A stretch of 64,000 nt of DNA, taken from the NCBI GenBank assembly GCA_963854835.1, contig OY978526.1, forward strand, positions 47,459,140-47,523,139, read 5' to 3'. The translations under genes were made by a program, and so were the position numbers. Positions within the stretch are counted from its first letter, which is position 1. Every line of letters begins with the position of its first letter. This document shows positions 43,656 to 55,678 of this stretch, piece after piece. Below the pieces are notes generated by a model that was not told the origin of the DNA, made no database searches, and was given only the letters and a program-made list of their open reading frames with translations. Source of the DNA: Megamerina dolium. Its lineage: Eukaryota > Arthropoda > Insecta > Diptera > Megamerinidae.

Positions 43656-43854
43656 ATAATGAAAAACTTACCAATAGCATTCTCTTTATAGCAATTAACA
43701 CGATAAACTACGAATATTAGCCAATTACAGTAGATATATAGTAAATAAATATATGCACACATGGATACACAATATTTAAAAAGTGGTCTCGCCATTTCCA
43801 TCTTTTGCGAAGTTAACGAATTTTCTTAAACATTTCAAATAAAATATATCTAAA

Positions 43855-43970
43855 TACAATAGGTCAATATTTGTTCAAGTTATTGGTCGAACTAGTCAGG
43901 TGCCAGACAAAAAGACGCACCGACGAACATTGGTAAATCGACTGTTTATCAAGAAAATATACACTTTTCT
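43855..43970 (-). mobile_element. Short diverged DINE-like fragment
   Basis: GTCAATATTTGTTCAAGTTA, CAGGTGCCAGACAAAAAGAC and ACATTGGTAAATCGAC parallel the GCTCAATATTTACTCAAGTT, CAGGTGACAGACAGACGGAC and ACATCGTTAAATCGAA block of the intact copies. About 110 bp are recognisable. Confidence 0.45.
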
Positions 43971-46390
43971 ATATACTCTCATGCTCTCGTGCATTAAATT
44001 TCACTACAAACACCAAATAGTCATATATTATCTGAGGCTTAATAAAACTATTGTGTCTTCCACCTTAGATCGAATTCTCATGATCGATGAAAAAGAAAAC
44101 AAAAAACTATTTTCTTCATTTATAACTATAATTTTATATTTTCAATTTGATAGGTGGTAGTCAAATATACAATAAACGATATTGAAATGTATTCTGAAGT
44201 AATAATAATCATCATCGCGAGAAATAGCTTATAAATACTATCATATCATTGCAAACAATTTTTAATGATTTCAATTATTCATATCACATCATACCATTTA
44301 TCTGCATGCTTTCCATGCGTTATAACAAATTTTAACGCGAAAGATGACATTAACTTTACGTTGCTGAATATAAAATGTAGGAATGTAGCAGTGAAAATGT
44401 GTAATCAGTGGCGTAGCCAGGATTTTGTGAAGGAGGCAATCTGGTAATTTATTTTTAACGTGAATTAATCAAGATTTTTATTCAAATTTTCGTGATTTTT
44501 CTCAACCTCAATCAGCCTAATGAAATATTTGAAACAACTTCGTCATTCTGACAAATAATGGGAAACATCAACTGTATTACCATCAAATATGATTATTCGT
44601 CAATAACATCAAACTAACGATCCAAAATACAATAGAACATGTAGCGTACTTTATAATAGGTATTATGGCAGCCAAATTGCATTTGGAAATTCGGTTAAAA
44701 TCTAGGATGAAAATGTGGACGTATTCGCCTTTTATGAACTGTACAAATTAGAGTTTTTAGTCAATGAAATAGAGCATATCAAATAATCGGATAATCATAT
44801 CTGTGGAGCCTGATTACTGTGCCGTTCTTTTTCATCTCAATTCAGATATTTTTGGCATGATCATTGAGATATGTTGTTTTAACATTTAATACAAAAAATT
44901 TAAGCACATTAAAAACTGCTTACATTTCAGATGTAAAACTATTGTTTGTGTAAAAATATTTTCATTATGGTAGGGAAAATTTTCGTCTCCATTTGTGCTT
45001 CTTGCTGGTTACTCCTGCGCTGGAACGTGAAATCTGAGAACTCTCGGAATGGCTAGGTGCTCTTGGTTAGGTCTAATGGTCCATCTGCGTTGAAATCTGC
45101 ATCATACAGATAATGTTAGTTAATACTAAGGGCGACCGATATCCGTATTCTCCATTCATGGCTGGGCTATTTCATGGAAAAGCTTCCACTAAAATGCCTA
45201 TACGAGAGCGTAGAAATTCTCCTTGACTAACTGGCCCATGGCAATAATTTCCAGGCTGCACGGAAGAATGATGTTTCCAAACTTGAAAAAATGGCTCGGT
45301 GGCAAGAGATTTATCAACAAAGAAAATATGGAGTTTGCTGTTTATGGCTATATTGGCTATGGCTATGGCTATGGCTATGTTGTTCTTTGCTTTTTATTAA
45401 ATAGGCGTATTCTTCTGGGACTGCCGTCGTAAATGTTATAACATATGATAGGGATGTGCAGATATTGTACTCTGTTTGAAAGCACAAGATATGTTCTTTC
45501 CACAACCAATTGCATTAAAGGAATATTCGAGCCGAAAATCTCGTGTACTCTTAGAATATTGCTATAAAACATCATCACTTTTAACAAACAGTGAAAAAAA
45601 TTGTTCGAACAGAAAAAAAAGGCTTTACAATTTAATATCTTTTGGGAACCATATACCTCTAAAAAATTATATTTCCAAGTTGCAAGTAACCAGAAAACAT
45701 CTGTTAAAATGTCATATAACTTTTTATTACTTTTACTTATCGAGAAATAAGGAAATCAAATGGATGAAAAATCGGCCCTTTGCGAGTCAAACTACGGCCC
45801 ATTTCGCTTTTGATCAAAGGTTATTCGGACATGCTTAGTAAAGTGGAGTGAAAACTCTTCTTTTTTTTTTAACGGTTTGGTAATACCTGTAGAATATTAC
45901 CGCTTTATATCTGCTTTAGTTCACCAGTATCAAGCAGTGTAAGTGCTGAACTAGGTACTTATTCACATTGCGAGTTTCTTAGACGTGTATTTCAGCATAA
46001 TGGTAATGATAGATTATATCACACTTACACTAAAAATTGTTTTTTAGCTTTTCCATACGTATTAGTATGTTTTACATCAACTTTTTTATAAAATGCAAAC
46101 GACGAATTTGACATGGAGGCCATACCACAACACAGACACTAACAGAAATGTAAGAACTACTTATAATGATTGTCTGGAAAGTTTTGATTAATTCACAACT
46201 ATTTTACTCAATTATACATTTATATGTACTAACAATACTCGTAGGAGTGTAATGATATGTAAATGATACAAGTAATGGCATTAGCTTTATAGAGATACTC
46301 GTATTGGATAGCAAAACACAATATGCACTAGTTCAAAGCCATAGAAAGCCAATGAAGAGGTAACTAAGAGTTTGCTAAATATGAATTTCC
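43971..46390. other. Unassigned stretch
   Basis: No gene is seen. A single word CAGTGGCGTAGCCAGGATTT at 44408-44427 resembles terminal sequences of hAT-like elements, but no inverted partner was found. A (TATGGC)n hexamer repeat lies at 45340-45378. A mid-GC patch at 45000-45260 has no recognisable coding. Confidence 0.4.
45340..45378 (+). repeat. (TATGGC)n hexanucleotide repeat
   Basis: About six imperfect TATGGC units, coding for YG repeats in one frame; no wider gene structure is seen. Confidence 0.85.
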
Positions 46391-46395
46391 GCATA

Positions 46396-46436
46396 TAAGA
46401 TCAATACACTAACCACTGTGCTACAGTACCTTCTAC
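46396..46436 (-). mobile_element. Isolated SINE head relic
   Basis: CACTAACCACTGTGCTACAG is the antisense of the SINE A-box head (CTGTAGCACAGTGGTTAGTG) with two changes. Possible body words (AGCAGAACTCCTCTGACGTC, TTTCTCAG) occur downstream at 46592-46625. Their order relative to the head is not that of an intact minus-strand copy, so this is a rearranged relic. Confidence 0.4.
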
Positions 46437-47026
46437 CAAGTGATAGAGTACGCAAAATAGGCTGACTGACACACATTTTTATAAGCCTTTGATTTGAATT
46501 TCTTAAATAAAAAATAAATGCTATTGCTACGAGTGCCACAGGATTATTAGTCACATAGTTTGGCTTATATTGGAGGACGCCAAGTCTTAACAGCAGAACT
46601 CCTCTGACGTCACTATTTCTCAGTTTTTTTCGCACAGTTAATTCATAAGTTCCTTTTTACAAATTATTCTTCTGGAAGACTCTCATACTCCTCACAATAA
46701 GAAAATAAGAAGTTTTTGTGTTTCAAAACAAAGCTTTAGAGAGTTGACTGTAGCGGGAACCAAATGGTCTAACACTGGACAACCTCCTCCTAAAGGCATA
46801 TCATTGACGTTTTCTTCAAGAAACATCCTAGAAATAAAATTTTAATAGGTGACGATTGAAATTGGAATAAAAATTTTAAGGAAGTTATTCATCACAATGC
46901 CACAATGAATACTCAAAGTCTGAAGGATTTTCAATTTTGACAAAAAAACTTGCATCTTTGTTGGACCTTTGGGGCTAGACAAATAAGATAAATCTCATGC
47001 AGTGATAATATGTACATGGTATTTTA

Positions 47027-47450
47027 ACAAGAAGTGTCATTTGAAATTTGCCATTATTTTTCAGGTGTCAACATACAACTGTCATTCGTTGACATTTGGC
47101 AAAGAAGAATTACAGATTTTCAGATAACGATCGAAACACGCTCGCACAATGCATTGAAATAGTGAAAATTCACAACAAAAACGGTGAAAATATCGCGAAC
47201 ACGATTCATAAAGTTAGTACTGTTTTGGGCCACCATTGAGCGTCTTCTCGCACAGTTATAGTGAATCGATAAATTCGAAAAGTTCATGAAAACTTTCATC
47301 AATAGAATGGCCATTTACAAGAAGAGTAGCGGCGGACGTTTGGAAGATATTGTGTAACCTCAGAGTTTGTACTTTGGACTAAAGTGAAATTATCAGCTCT
47401 TTTCAGAAAAATATGGGGTTTTTTATTTTAATTAAATTGACACTTCTCGC
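47027..47450 (+). mobile_element. Tc1/mariner-type deletion derivative
   Basis: Inverted ends carrying GAGAAGTGTCA/CAAGAAGTGTCA-type words lie at 47027-47046 and 47430-47450. Between them, on the plus strand, is a transposase N-terminus: IEIVKIHNKNGENIANTIHK, then VLGHH, a stop, and a degenerate second helix-turn-helix (SSRTVIVNR). The catalytic domain is deleted. The whole element is about 0.42 kb. The subfamily is not determined. Confidence 0.55.
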
Positions 47451-47459
47451 CGTAGACTT

Positions 47460-47600
47460 AGTTACTTACTTATATGACTATTTCATTATATTTTGCTTTG
47501 CAACCTTAGCTGGAGCGTGTTCTTTCATATGCTCGACATGACTTAGCCAACGCAGCTCCTAAATTGTGATGGGCTTTATGTTTGCGCCACCACGAAAACT
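47460..47600 (-). mobile_element. RTE-like LINE 3' fragment
   Basis: On the plus strand, TTACTTACTTATATGACTAT parallels ACTTACTTACTTATGTGGCC at 34827. TTAGCTGGAGCGTGTTCTTT (47507-47526) equals the start of the VERMEEHAPAKK-coding segment at 35030-35050. The part between them is deleted relative to copy C. Similarity ends near 47600. Confidence 0.65.
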
Positions 47601-49049
47601 TAACTAGCTACTATTAATTTAATTTTTCAAGCTCGCATATTTTCAATTAATATGTTAATTATCACTTTGCTCTAAGATGAAGCAAGCAAAGATCTAACTT
47701 CGGAATATGTTATGAAATTTTAACCAACAGAACTTATTGTGTACATTTAATTTTCGACAACTTTATTGGATAAATAGATTCATTTAAAGAATATCAAAAA
47801 TGCAACAATGAGCGGAGTCCTCATTTTTTGTATGCGGATAAATTTAATTTTGCTCAAATATGTTCGTAGGATGACTATTTAAATTATACATGATAGAAAA
47901 TAAACACAAACTCAATAAACCTAGGACTCTTTGAGTGTAGGGCAAAAAAGAGTTTACATTAGAGGTAAATTATGTACCAATGACAACAAAATTAAATAGA
48001 ATATAATGTTCTCTAGAGAAAGAGTAAGACATTTTTAAAGCGAAGCAGAAATGTGTATATAAAGGATGTGCTACACATATATATATTTTTTAATAGATTG
48101 GAATGTGAATCTTTGCTGGTGACAAATATTTACGATAAGCGTGGATGAAAATTTATTATATACATAGGTTTTACCTAGCTATATCCTAAGTAATGTACTA
48201 CACATCAACAATGTGTATGTGTAAGTGAAAAGGTAAAACAATAAATGGAATTCAGCTCACCAAACTAATATACACGTATATTTGATTTATTAATTATGAA
48301 CGTAGGTGTAAATGTTTAAAATAAATAAATGAATAGATATTAAATTTTATTTATTTTTTAAAATTTATTTACCTTTTTTTATTTTATAGATATTAAATTC
48401 AGATCTTAATTACACAGTGCGATGTTTGTTGTGTTGCTCATGATATTCCTTGTACTTAAATCTTGATGTGTTGTTAAGGGTTCATGTGACACCGGAATAC
48501 ATGGACATTCCAAACAAATTCTTATTTCTTAATATTTATGGAAATAATGTGAGACAAAGGTGGAAGTTTTAGAAATGTATATGATGTATTTTAATTATAT
48601 TTGTTATTATAATATTTATATTTATTATATTATAAGTAAAACACAATACAATAACAAAGAAGAAGGAATTATTTAGGAGACATAAATGGGGAGGGGAAAA
48701 AAGGAAAAAATTGACGTGTTTAGAAAATTCGCTCGCACCACTCTCAGAGTAAATCGAATGGGGTAAAATAAATGAGCACTCTACTGACTTTTTAACCCAA
48801 CATTTCCCGAAACACACGTACAAAATTAACATAAAAATACCTGAACATTTAAAAATAATTCAATTATTGCCCACATATCGCTTCTAAAGGGTCGACTCCA
48901 TTAGCTTTTCTTCCCCATATATTTATCCTTAATACACTTTCCGGTTATCTCCAGTCTTTAATGGAGCTCCTTTATAAAACGAACCTAAAAAATAACATTA
49001 CTTACAATAACATTTATACCCTGGATATATTAAATAAACTTCTCATAAC
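47601..49049. other. AT-rich non-coding stretch
   Basis: No gene or known repeat. An imperfect AT palindrome built on AATAAATAAAT/ATTTATTTATT lies at 48318-48390. Confidence 0.45.
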
Positions 49050-50070
49050 GCCATAACAGCCATAATGAGGCCGAAGAACAACAAAGCAGAAGGTGCAGAT
49101 GGCCAGCCTGCCAAGTTGTTTAAGACCGGTTGTTTAAGCAGGATATGGTCGGACGAGAGCATGCCCGATTATTGGAATATCAGTGTTATCTGTCCCGTAC
49201 ATAAGAAAGGAAACCCCACAATTTGCTCCAACTACCGTGGCATAAATCTCCTGAGCTTCACATGCAAGGTCTTATCGTGCATATTGTGTGAAAGATTGAA
49301 GCCCATGCTCAACAACCTGATTGGACCTTTTTAGTGTGGCTTCAGACTGAATAAATTCACCATCGATCAAATTTTCACACTACGCGAAATCCTGGAAAAG
49401 ACCCAAGAAAACAGATCGCCACACATCACCTATTCGTCGATTATAAAGCCGCTTTCAACATTCCGATAAGGGATTACCTCTACACAACAATTTGGTATAC
49501 CTGCAAAACTCATTCGACTTTGCAGAATGACATTGCTTAACTCTCGTTGTGCAGTGAAAATTGTGAGGGACCTCTCCCCTTAGTTTAACACCGAACGAGG
49601 TTTCAGACAAGGTGATTCGTTATCGTGTGACTTCTTCAACCGTATTGTGGAAATACGGCTGTGCTGCAGATTTACGACATAATGGCACTATCTTCAACAA
49701 AAGTGTCATGCTGCTGGCGTATTCCGACGATATTGACATAATCGATATTCTCTGCATTCTCTGAATTGGAACGAAAGTCACGTCAAATGTGTCTTACGGT
49801 GAACGAGGGCAAGACGAAGTATCTAGTATCTACAAACAAAGAGTCCCGGCGTCTTAGACAACACATCGCTGTTGACAATTACACTTTCGCGGTGGTGAAG
49901 GACTTCGTCTCTCTCGGAACCAACATCAACAACTGTAATGACGTCAGCATGGAGATCATACGTAGAATAACTCTTATTAACAGGTGTTACTTTGGGCTGA
50001 GTAAGCAATTGAGTAGTCGAGCTCTCTCTCGGAGATCGAAAATCACACTCTACTATTATCCCTCATTATT
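49050..50070 (+). mobile_element. RTE-like LINE fragment with RT (copy D)
   Basis: It reads LRPKNNKAEGADGQPAKLFK-like, SRIWSDESMPDYWNISVICP, NYRGINLLSFTCKVLSCIL and LNNLIGPF, then a stop. Shifted frames give CGFRLNKFTIDQIFTLREIL. The catalytic box is YSDD instead of YADD (GCGTATTCCGACGAT, about 49718-49732). The frame from 49766 gives LTVNEGKTKYLVSTNKESRR and NRCYFGLSKQLSSRALSRR. It ends abruptly at about 50065, before the C-terminal RLRW region. Both ends are truncated. Confidence 0.75.
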
Positions 50071-50680
50071 TCTATCCAAACAGTAACGCAACGCAAGGTA
50101 TTCAAAAAAGACTTTGAAAGTTGTCGAAGTTTTTAACCTAATCCATCCAAATCCTTTCACCAAAAATCATGTTTTTTCACCCATGCATTAATTAAGTCTA
50201 CTTAAAACCTTGCTCATTGGACTAAGCACTTTTCGTGAAATTGTACTTAAAGACTAGACGATTAGATAATTTTAGAAAATGTTTGTAGGTGATGATATTT
50301 AAGTCGGACTAGTTCTTCTCCTAGTAAAGGTATTTGGTTTCTGTTGAAATGGATGTGTGTTCAGGTACTCCGCTTTTTCGAACTATGGAATATGCACTCC
50401 GTTTAGCTAAACAGCATGAAAACTGCTACGTTTTAATGCGAATGTAACAGAATTACTTTTAATTTTATTTCAGCTAGCCACTTAGCCATTGTTTGTAAAT
50501 TTATTTCGAAAGTCTTGATTAAATTTGGGACTGTTACTGCGCTTTGCGTCCATTGTACGCTCGACATAATTATCTATCCGAGCGACTAATTCCACTAGCC
50601 TTGGATCGTTCTTATACTACGTATACTCTAAATCAGGAGTGCCCACAAGATTCTAATGGAAAGGCAAACATAAAGATATA
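50071..50680. other. Non-coding gap
   Basis: No gene or repeat recognised between the RTE fragment and the mauritiana-type mariner. Confidence 0.45.
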
Positions 50681-51936
50681 CCAGATGTACAAGCTTAAAT
50701 TCGCTGTTTCCTCGTAGATGGCGTTAGTGAGCATATTGAGCTATTATCGACTGTGCATCCTTTTTTTTATGAGTTCAACATCTGTTTACATCAATTAGTA
50801 AACATCATCAGTGATTTCATACAACAACATACATTTTTCCTCGTATAATCATGTCTAGTTTCATGCCAGAAAAAGAGCATATGCGGGAAGCTCTACTTTT
50901 TTGCTTCAATTTGAAGAAATCTGCTGCTGAGTCGCATCGAATGTTTATGGAGACAGTGCGCTATCGGAAACTACTTGCAGAGAATGGTTTCGTCGGTTCA
51001 AAGAAGGCCATTTTGACTTGAGTGAGAAGAAGCGTAAAAATAGACCCAGAAAAGTTGAGGACCATGATTTGCAGGCTCTTTTGGATGATGACGACACCCA
51101 ATCGCAAAAAATACTTGCCGAACAGTTAGGTGTTACTCAACAAGCCATTTCCATACGTTTACGAGCCATGGGGAAGGTTCAAAAATTTGGAAAATGGGTA
51201 CCCCATGAATTGATCGCTAGGCAGATGGAGCGACGCCAAAACACATGCGATATCTTGCTTGCTAGACAAAAAAGAAAGTCGTTCCTGCATCTTGCGGTGA
51301 CTTGCCATGAAAAGTGGATATACTTTGAGAACACTAAATGAAAAAAAATCATGGGTCGATCCCGGCCAACCAGCAACTTCTTCTCCAAGACCAAATCGCT
51401 TTGGACGTAAGACGATGCTGTGCGTTTGGTGGGATCAGCAGGGTGTCATCTACTATGAGCTGTTGAAACCTGGTGAAACTGTTAATGCTCACCGCTACCA
51501 CCAACAACTAGTGAAATTGCGCCGTGCTTTGGGTGAAAAAAGGCCTGGTTATGAACAAAGACATGAGGAGCTGATTTTTCTCCACGACAACGCCCCATCG
51601 CACACGTCAAAACTGGTCCAAAACTCCTTGGGAGGTGCTATCTCCTCCCGCTTATTCACTAGACCTGGCCCCTTCTGACTATCACCTGTTTTCGTCGATG
51701 GGTCACTCGATCGCCGAACAGCACTTCGATTCGTATGAAGACGCCGGAAAATGGCTTGACGAGTGGTTTCCCTCGAAAAATGAGCAATTCTTTTGGCATG
51801 GTATACACAAATTGCCCGAGAGATGGGAAAAATGTATAGCTAGTAAGGGCAAATATTGTGAATAAATTAATGAATTATGAAAAAAAAATTGTTTTTTTTT
51901 TACCGAAAAACCGCGGAATTAAGCTTGTACACCTGG
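50681..51936 (+). mobile_element. Mauritiana-subfamily mariner with both TIRs
   Basis: The ends are inverted copies: CCAGATGTACAAGCTTAAA at 50681 and the reverse complement of CCAGGTGTACAAGCTTAA at 51919-51936. Each is flanked by TA (50679-50680 and 51937-51938), the mariner target duplication. Length is about 1.26 kb, close to full length. The terminus CCAGGTGTACAAG is that of the mauritiana (Mos1-like) group. The transposase gene fills the interior on the plus strand. Confidence 0.9.
50850..51865 (+). pseudogene. Mauritiana-type mariner transposase, three frame breaks
   Basis: It starts MSSFMPEKEHMREALLFCF, which is the Mos1-type N-terminus. After a frameshift near 50955, TTCREWFRRFKEGHFDLSEK, LQALLDDDDTQSQKILAEQL and KWVPHELIARQMERR follow. 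The first catalytic position reads VTCHEKWIYF, where mariners have GDEKWI, so the first Asp is His. A stop at about 51340 and a frameshift lead to SWVDPGQPATSSPRPNRFG, LHDNAPSHTSKLVQ (second Asp). After another shift comes LDLAPSDYHLFSSMGHS (third Asp) up to LPERWEKCIASKGKYCE and a stop. The copy is inactive, but all domains are represented. Confidence 0.9.
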
Positions 51937-51938
51937 TA

Positions 51939-52479
51939 TAGTTTCATTACTATAAAATACGAAAAAAGAAAATAGTTGAATATGTACACTGAAAAAAAAA
52001 GAAAATTTCGAAATTATCTGTAATGAAAAATAATCAAAGAAACAAAATTACTCCAAATGTTCTTTAAATCTTCCACGAGCTTTCCAATAAATTATGCAAA
52101 TTTATGTCGAGATCAGGTGTAGACAATTTTAATGAAGCCTCAAAAGTTAATAAGAGTAAAATGAATAAAACACAAACCGAATTTTCTCAGTGCTTCTAAA
52201 TCTACAACTACAAATTTTTTAACGAAATCACACGTTCGGCAATAACGAAATCTTTTTTAAAGGTAACTGCCGCGTATATTTACCTACAAAGCAAACGAAA
52301 GTGTTGTTGCTTCGACTTTAGTATACGTAATAAGAAATATAAGAAGTACCAAAGATAAAATTGCTTGTGTATTTTGTGCTTTTTTGTACGGAGGGCAGTG
52401 AGTATATATAAGAACGCACGGCGTATGCCTAAGTGGCTTTATAAAAACAAAAGTGCTGCAAATGTATATGCGTGGGATC
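51939..52479. other. Non-coding gap
   Basis: AT-rich, with A-runs near 51890 and 51995; no gene recognised. Confidence 0.45.
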
Positions 52480-52700
52480 AGCCCTATTTTCCGTTCAATA
52501 ATGAGGCTAATTTTTGGCTCAATGGCCATGTCAATAGGCAAAATAGTCGCATTTGGAGTGAGGGGAATCACTACGCACCGTTACATCTACAAAAACTCAC
52601 TATTTAGTGTGGTTTATGGGCCAATCAAGGCGCTAGACCGGTCATTGAAATTTACTCTGCAACGAAAATTCAGGCATCGAAGAAGCTAACATTCTACTAA
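52480..52700 (+). pseudogene. Rosa-type (DD41D) mariner fragment
   Basis: The frame reads NNEANFWLNGHVNRQNSRIW, which matches DEAHFWLTGFVNKQN in the copy at 12.1 kb. The first catalytic Asp is replaced by Asn (NNEANFW). Downstream, VVYGPIKALDRSLKF parallels MNYGPIASLDRTF of the 7.8-kb copy. The rest of the gene and the ends are missing. Confidence 0.65.
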
Positions 52701-53819
52701 GACTTAATAGAGCAGATCTGCACATTTTTGTAAATGTTCTGAAGGGGCATTGTGTAAAATGCTTAGCGGCCACCAGATACAGGGCTATCATTAGTTAATA
52801 GGATTAAGGCGGTTTCATAACAAATTCACAATGCATCCGAGGGCAACTTGTATATGCAAGTTACTTGTTCGGCAGAATTTAGTCATTATTGTCGTAAAAA
52901 ACTTAGTTGTTGTTTTACTTGCCGTTATAATATAAAAAAATTATTTTTTATGTTCCTGAGTGACTTCTGTTGTACAACGTTTTAAAATATAAACAAACAT
53001 CTGAACAATATTCACATACCAAGCGTATATAATTAAACGAAAATTTATTTGCACAATTTGCAAAACAAGAGAACAATTCCTAAAATATTAGGTAAATGAC
53101 AAATGGAGAGTAAAATGCTTTGCTAACAAAGTTGACCTACGTTTGGAGTAGTAGTAGCGATTTTCCTTTTCATTTATTTGAGTTTGTAAAAAATCAACAA
53201 TATTTATTACTTCAACAATGGGTTCGATTGCATTATGTTACGGACTATCCCAACATAAGGGCATTCATCCTACACTATCACACATGTTTAGCTTCTGAAC
53301 TTTAAACTTTGAATGTGTCTTGTGATTGTCAGCCATTTTCAGTCTTGTAAAAACAAAACCTATTCAATATTTTCGAAATTAGGTAGTTCACAATGTCTCG
53401 TATTAGTTGTGTTGCCATATTAAAAAATGCTTTGATTTCTGAGGGCACATCCTACGTTGGCGCGGCTTCTTTTCAGGGCGAAAACCGGCCAAATGCTAGG
53501 CGAAAACAAAGGATCAGATTCTGACTACTCTTGTTGTTGATGAACCGCGCAAACACCACGAAGCACCTCACATACTCGAGCCCTCTACAGGGATAGTGTC
53601 TCTATCCATATGTTTGAAGTCCTTGACAAATGTAAGGATGACATGACAAGAGCACACCACAATAAATATCCATGTCCATATATATCCATAAATAGCATTT
53701 CTTACGTCCAACTATCCGTACTAACACCTATTCTCCATAAGATGACCTTATCAGAGTGCTTTTTAACCTTCAAAATACATCGAGTATGACATTTACACAT
53801 TACGTCAAATCCAACTAAA
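52701..53819. other. Unassigned stretch
   Basis: No gene or repeat that I can name; a mid-GC patch occurs at 53380-53640. Confidence 0.4.
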
Positions 53820-53839
53820 GGAAATTGCAACTCGTCACC

Positions 53840-54025
53840 CATTTATTTACCAATTATAACGCCACTTTCAACAGTTCGGGAAACGATTACCTCTGCATAA
53901 CCATGTCAGAGCTTAGTTTTTTGTACACTTCTCTAAACTCGAAAGAGTGTCGAATTGGTCTTACGGTGAACAAGAGCAAAGTTAAGAACCTGGTACCAGC
54001 ACTAACACCAGTAGATGCTATTTTC
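53840..54025 (+). pseudogene. RTE-like LINE relic
   Basis: ATAACGCCACTTTCAACAGT with GATTACCTCTGCATAACCAT corresponds to the DYKAAFDRPIRDYLYATM region of copy C. CGAATTGGTCTTACGGTGAA with CAAGAGCAAAGTTAAGAACC corresponds to RMGLTVNEGKTKYLV. The two are brought together by deletion of the RT palm. Confidence 0.6.
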
Positions 54026-54107
54026 AGTTAATAGTTATCGTAAGTCGTCTCTTTGATAACGAAAATTAGACTATAAATATAAATATATGTATGTATAAGC
54101 TAATAGC

Positions 54108-54430
54108 TCAGTACTTAGTGCCGTTGCTCAGTGGTTAGTGTGTTGGCCTTCTGATTTGTAAGTCGTGGTTCAATTCCCTTTCGAACTGTTCCTACTTGTA
54201 GGCAAGCAATTGGCAATTCTTCCGGCAGTAACAATTTGCCATGGAAAAGCTTCTAAAAGAACTCTGTGACAAAGCTCAGAAAAAGTGATGTCGCAAGAGT
54301 TCTGCCGTTCGGAACCGGCTAAAATAAGTAGGTCCCTCTAATACTGTCCCAAATTTAAAATGCACGCCAGTAATGCAGGGGAAGCTCGGCCAAAGAGCTC
54401 TTCGGGACTTTAAGTGCCACATATTTTTTT
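54108..54430 (+). mobile_element. tRNA-derived SINE, 14-bp TSD, B-box damaged
   Basis: Target duplications TATAAGCTAATAGC flank it (54094-54107 and 54431-54444). It begins with a 10-base 5' extension (TCAGTACTTA) before GTGCCGTTGCTCAGTGG. After GTGGTTCAATTCCC about 30 bp are deleted, joining the B-box to TTTCGAACTGTTCC. Body and tail are typical, ending TTTAAGTGCCACATA and a T-run. Confidence 0.86.
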
Positions 54431-54444
54431 TATAAGCTAATAGC

Positions 54445-55678
54445 CCTGGCAGCTGGTGCTTAGTCAAGTACAATTTTCATTGTAATTAAAGATATTGAAT
54501 AAATAAATAAATGCATTGAATGTTGTATAAAATATGAGGATACAAATTAAGTCTTGATGCGATGTTGTAAGCTCCTTAAATACAATATAATTATGAGCAT
54601 ATGCAAATTGTCTGCAGTTGAATTTGAAACGTAATGTAAATGTGGTTAAAAAAGCTGTGTAAAAGCAGTATGTATATATGAGTTTAGAACAAAAGATCTT
54701 CAACAAAAACATCGACTAAGCAAACTATGATGTCGTTAGTGCGGTTATGTTAAACTTCGCAAAGGCATGTGTATGTACTAGACTCCTGCAACGACTCATT
54801 CACATTGCGTTTCACACATTCTCTTCAATTTCAGCTGTATGATTGAACAGAAGTGCTTGGAAACAAATAGAAGAGTGTCACTAACTACACTGAACTAAAG
54901 ATGTATGGTCTTGTTTGTCTTATTAGCCATTGTAGTTATAACTTGAATGGCAATACACTTGAAAGGCAGTTGATTCGAAAGGCAATTACATCGAAGTCAA
55001 CAATGACATTGCGTTGTTTGTGTAATTAAAATAAAGCAGATGACTTTATTAAAATTATGGTTAATTCAAATTTATCGTAGAAGATATATTATATTTATAC
55101 TCTGTGAAGGAATATTTAAAAAATAATCGTTATTTAAATGCATTTTTTTTCTATATGTTATAAGTATCTATGTTTATTTTTTTTTATTTATAAAAATAAT
55201 AAATATGTGTATATTTGCGTATTTGTACAAATAAATTTTAAGTATTGAATTCATTTAACTTAATTTTTTTATATATAATTTTTTCATTATTTCATATTTA
55301 TGAAAATATTTATTTTTACATACAGAGATACACATGTATGTTATGTATTTGTATTTCATATTTACATATACATATGTATATGTTACCAATGCTATGATAA
55401 AGTACGTAAAATCTTTGAGTAAAAAAACGAACAAAGCAAAACGTCAAATATATGTAACATCAGCAATGAATGAACCGAGACATTCGAATGATTTGAATGA
55501 TTTTTGGCATTTTGTGTTTTCGTTACTGTTGACTACCTTATGATTCGAAAGGCAATGACAACAGAAACAAGACATGCAGTTCATACTTAAAAAGATAAAA
55601 GCGTACTTCATTGCTTGCCTATGTTGAAAGCATTTGTTTTCGAGCGAATATTGATTGAACGCTAAACTGAATCAAACC
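54445..55678. other. AT-rich non-coding stretch
   Basis: No gene is seen. The word GATTCGAAAGGCAAT occurs at about 54970 and 55542, a short direct repeat of unknown origin. Confidence 0.4.

Noticed and set aside
44408..44427. hAT-type terminal sequence CAGTGGCGTAGCCAGG
   Set aside because: Only one end is visible, with no inverted partner or 8-bp target duplication nearby.
45223..45432. Glycine-tyrosine-rich small protein gene
   Set aside because: The GY run comes from a (TATGGC)n microsatellite; there is no supporting gene structure.
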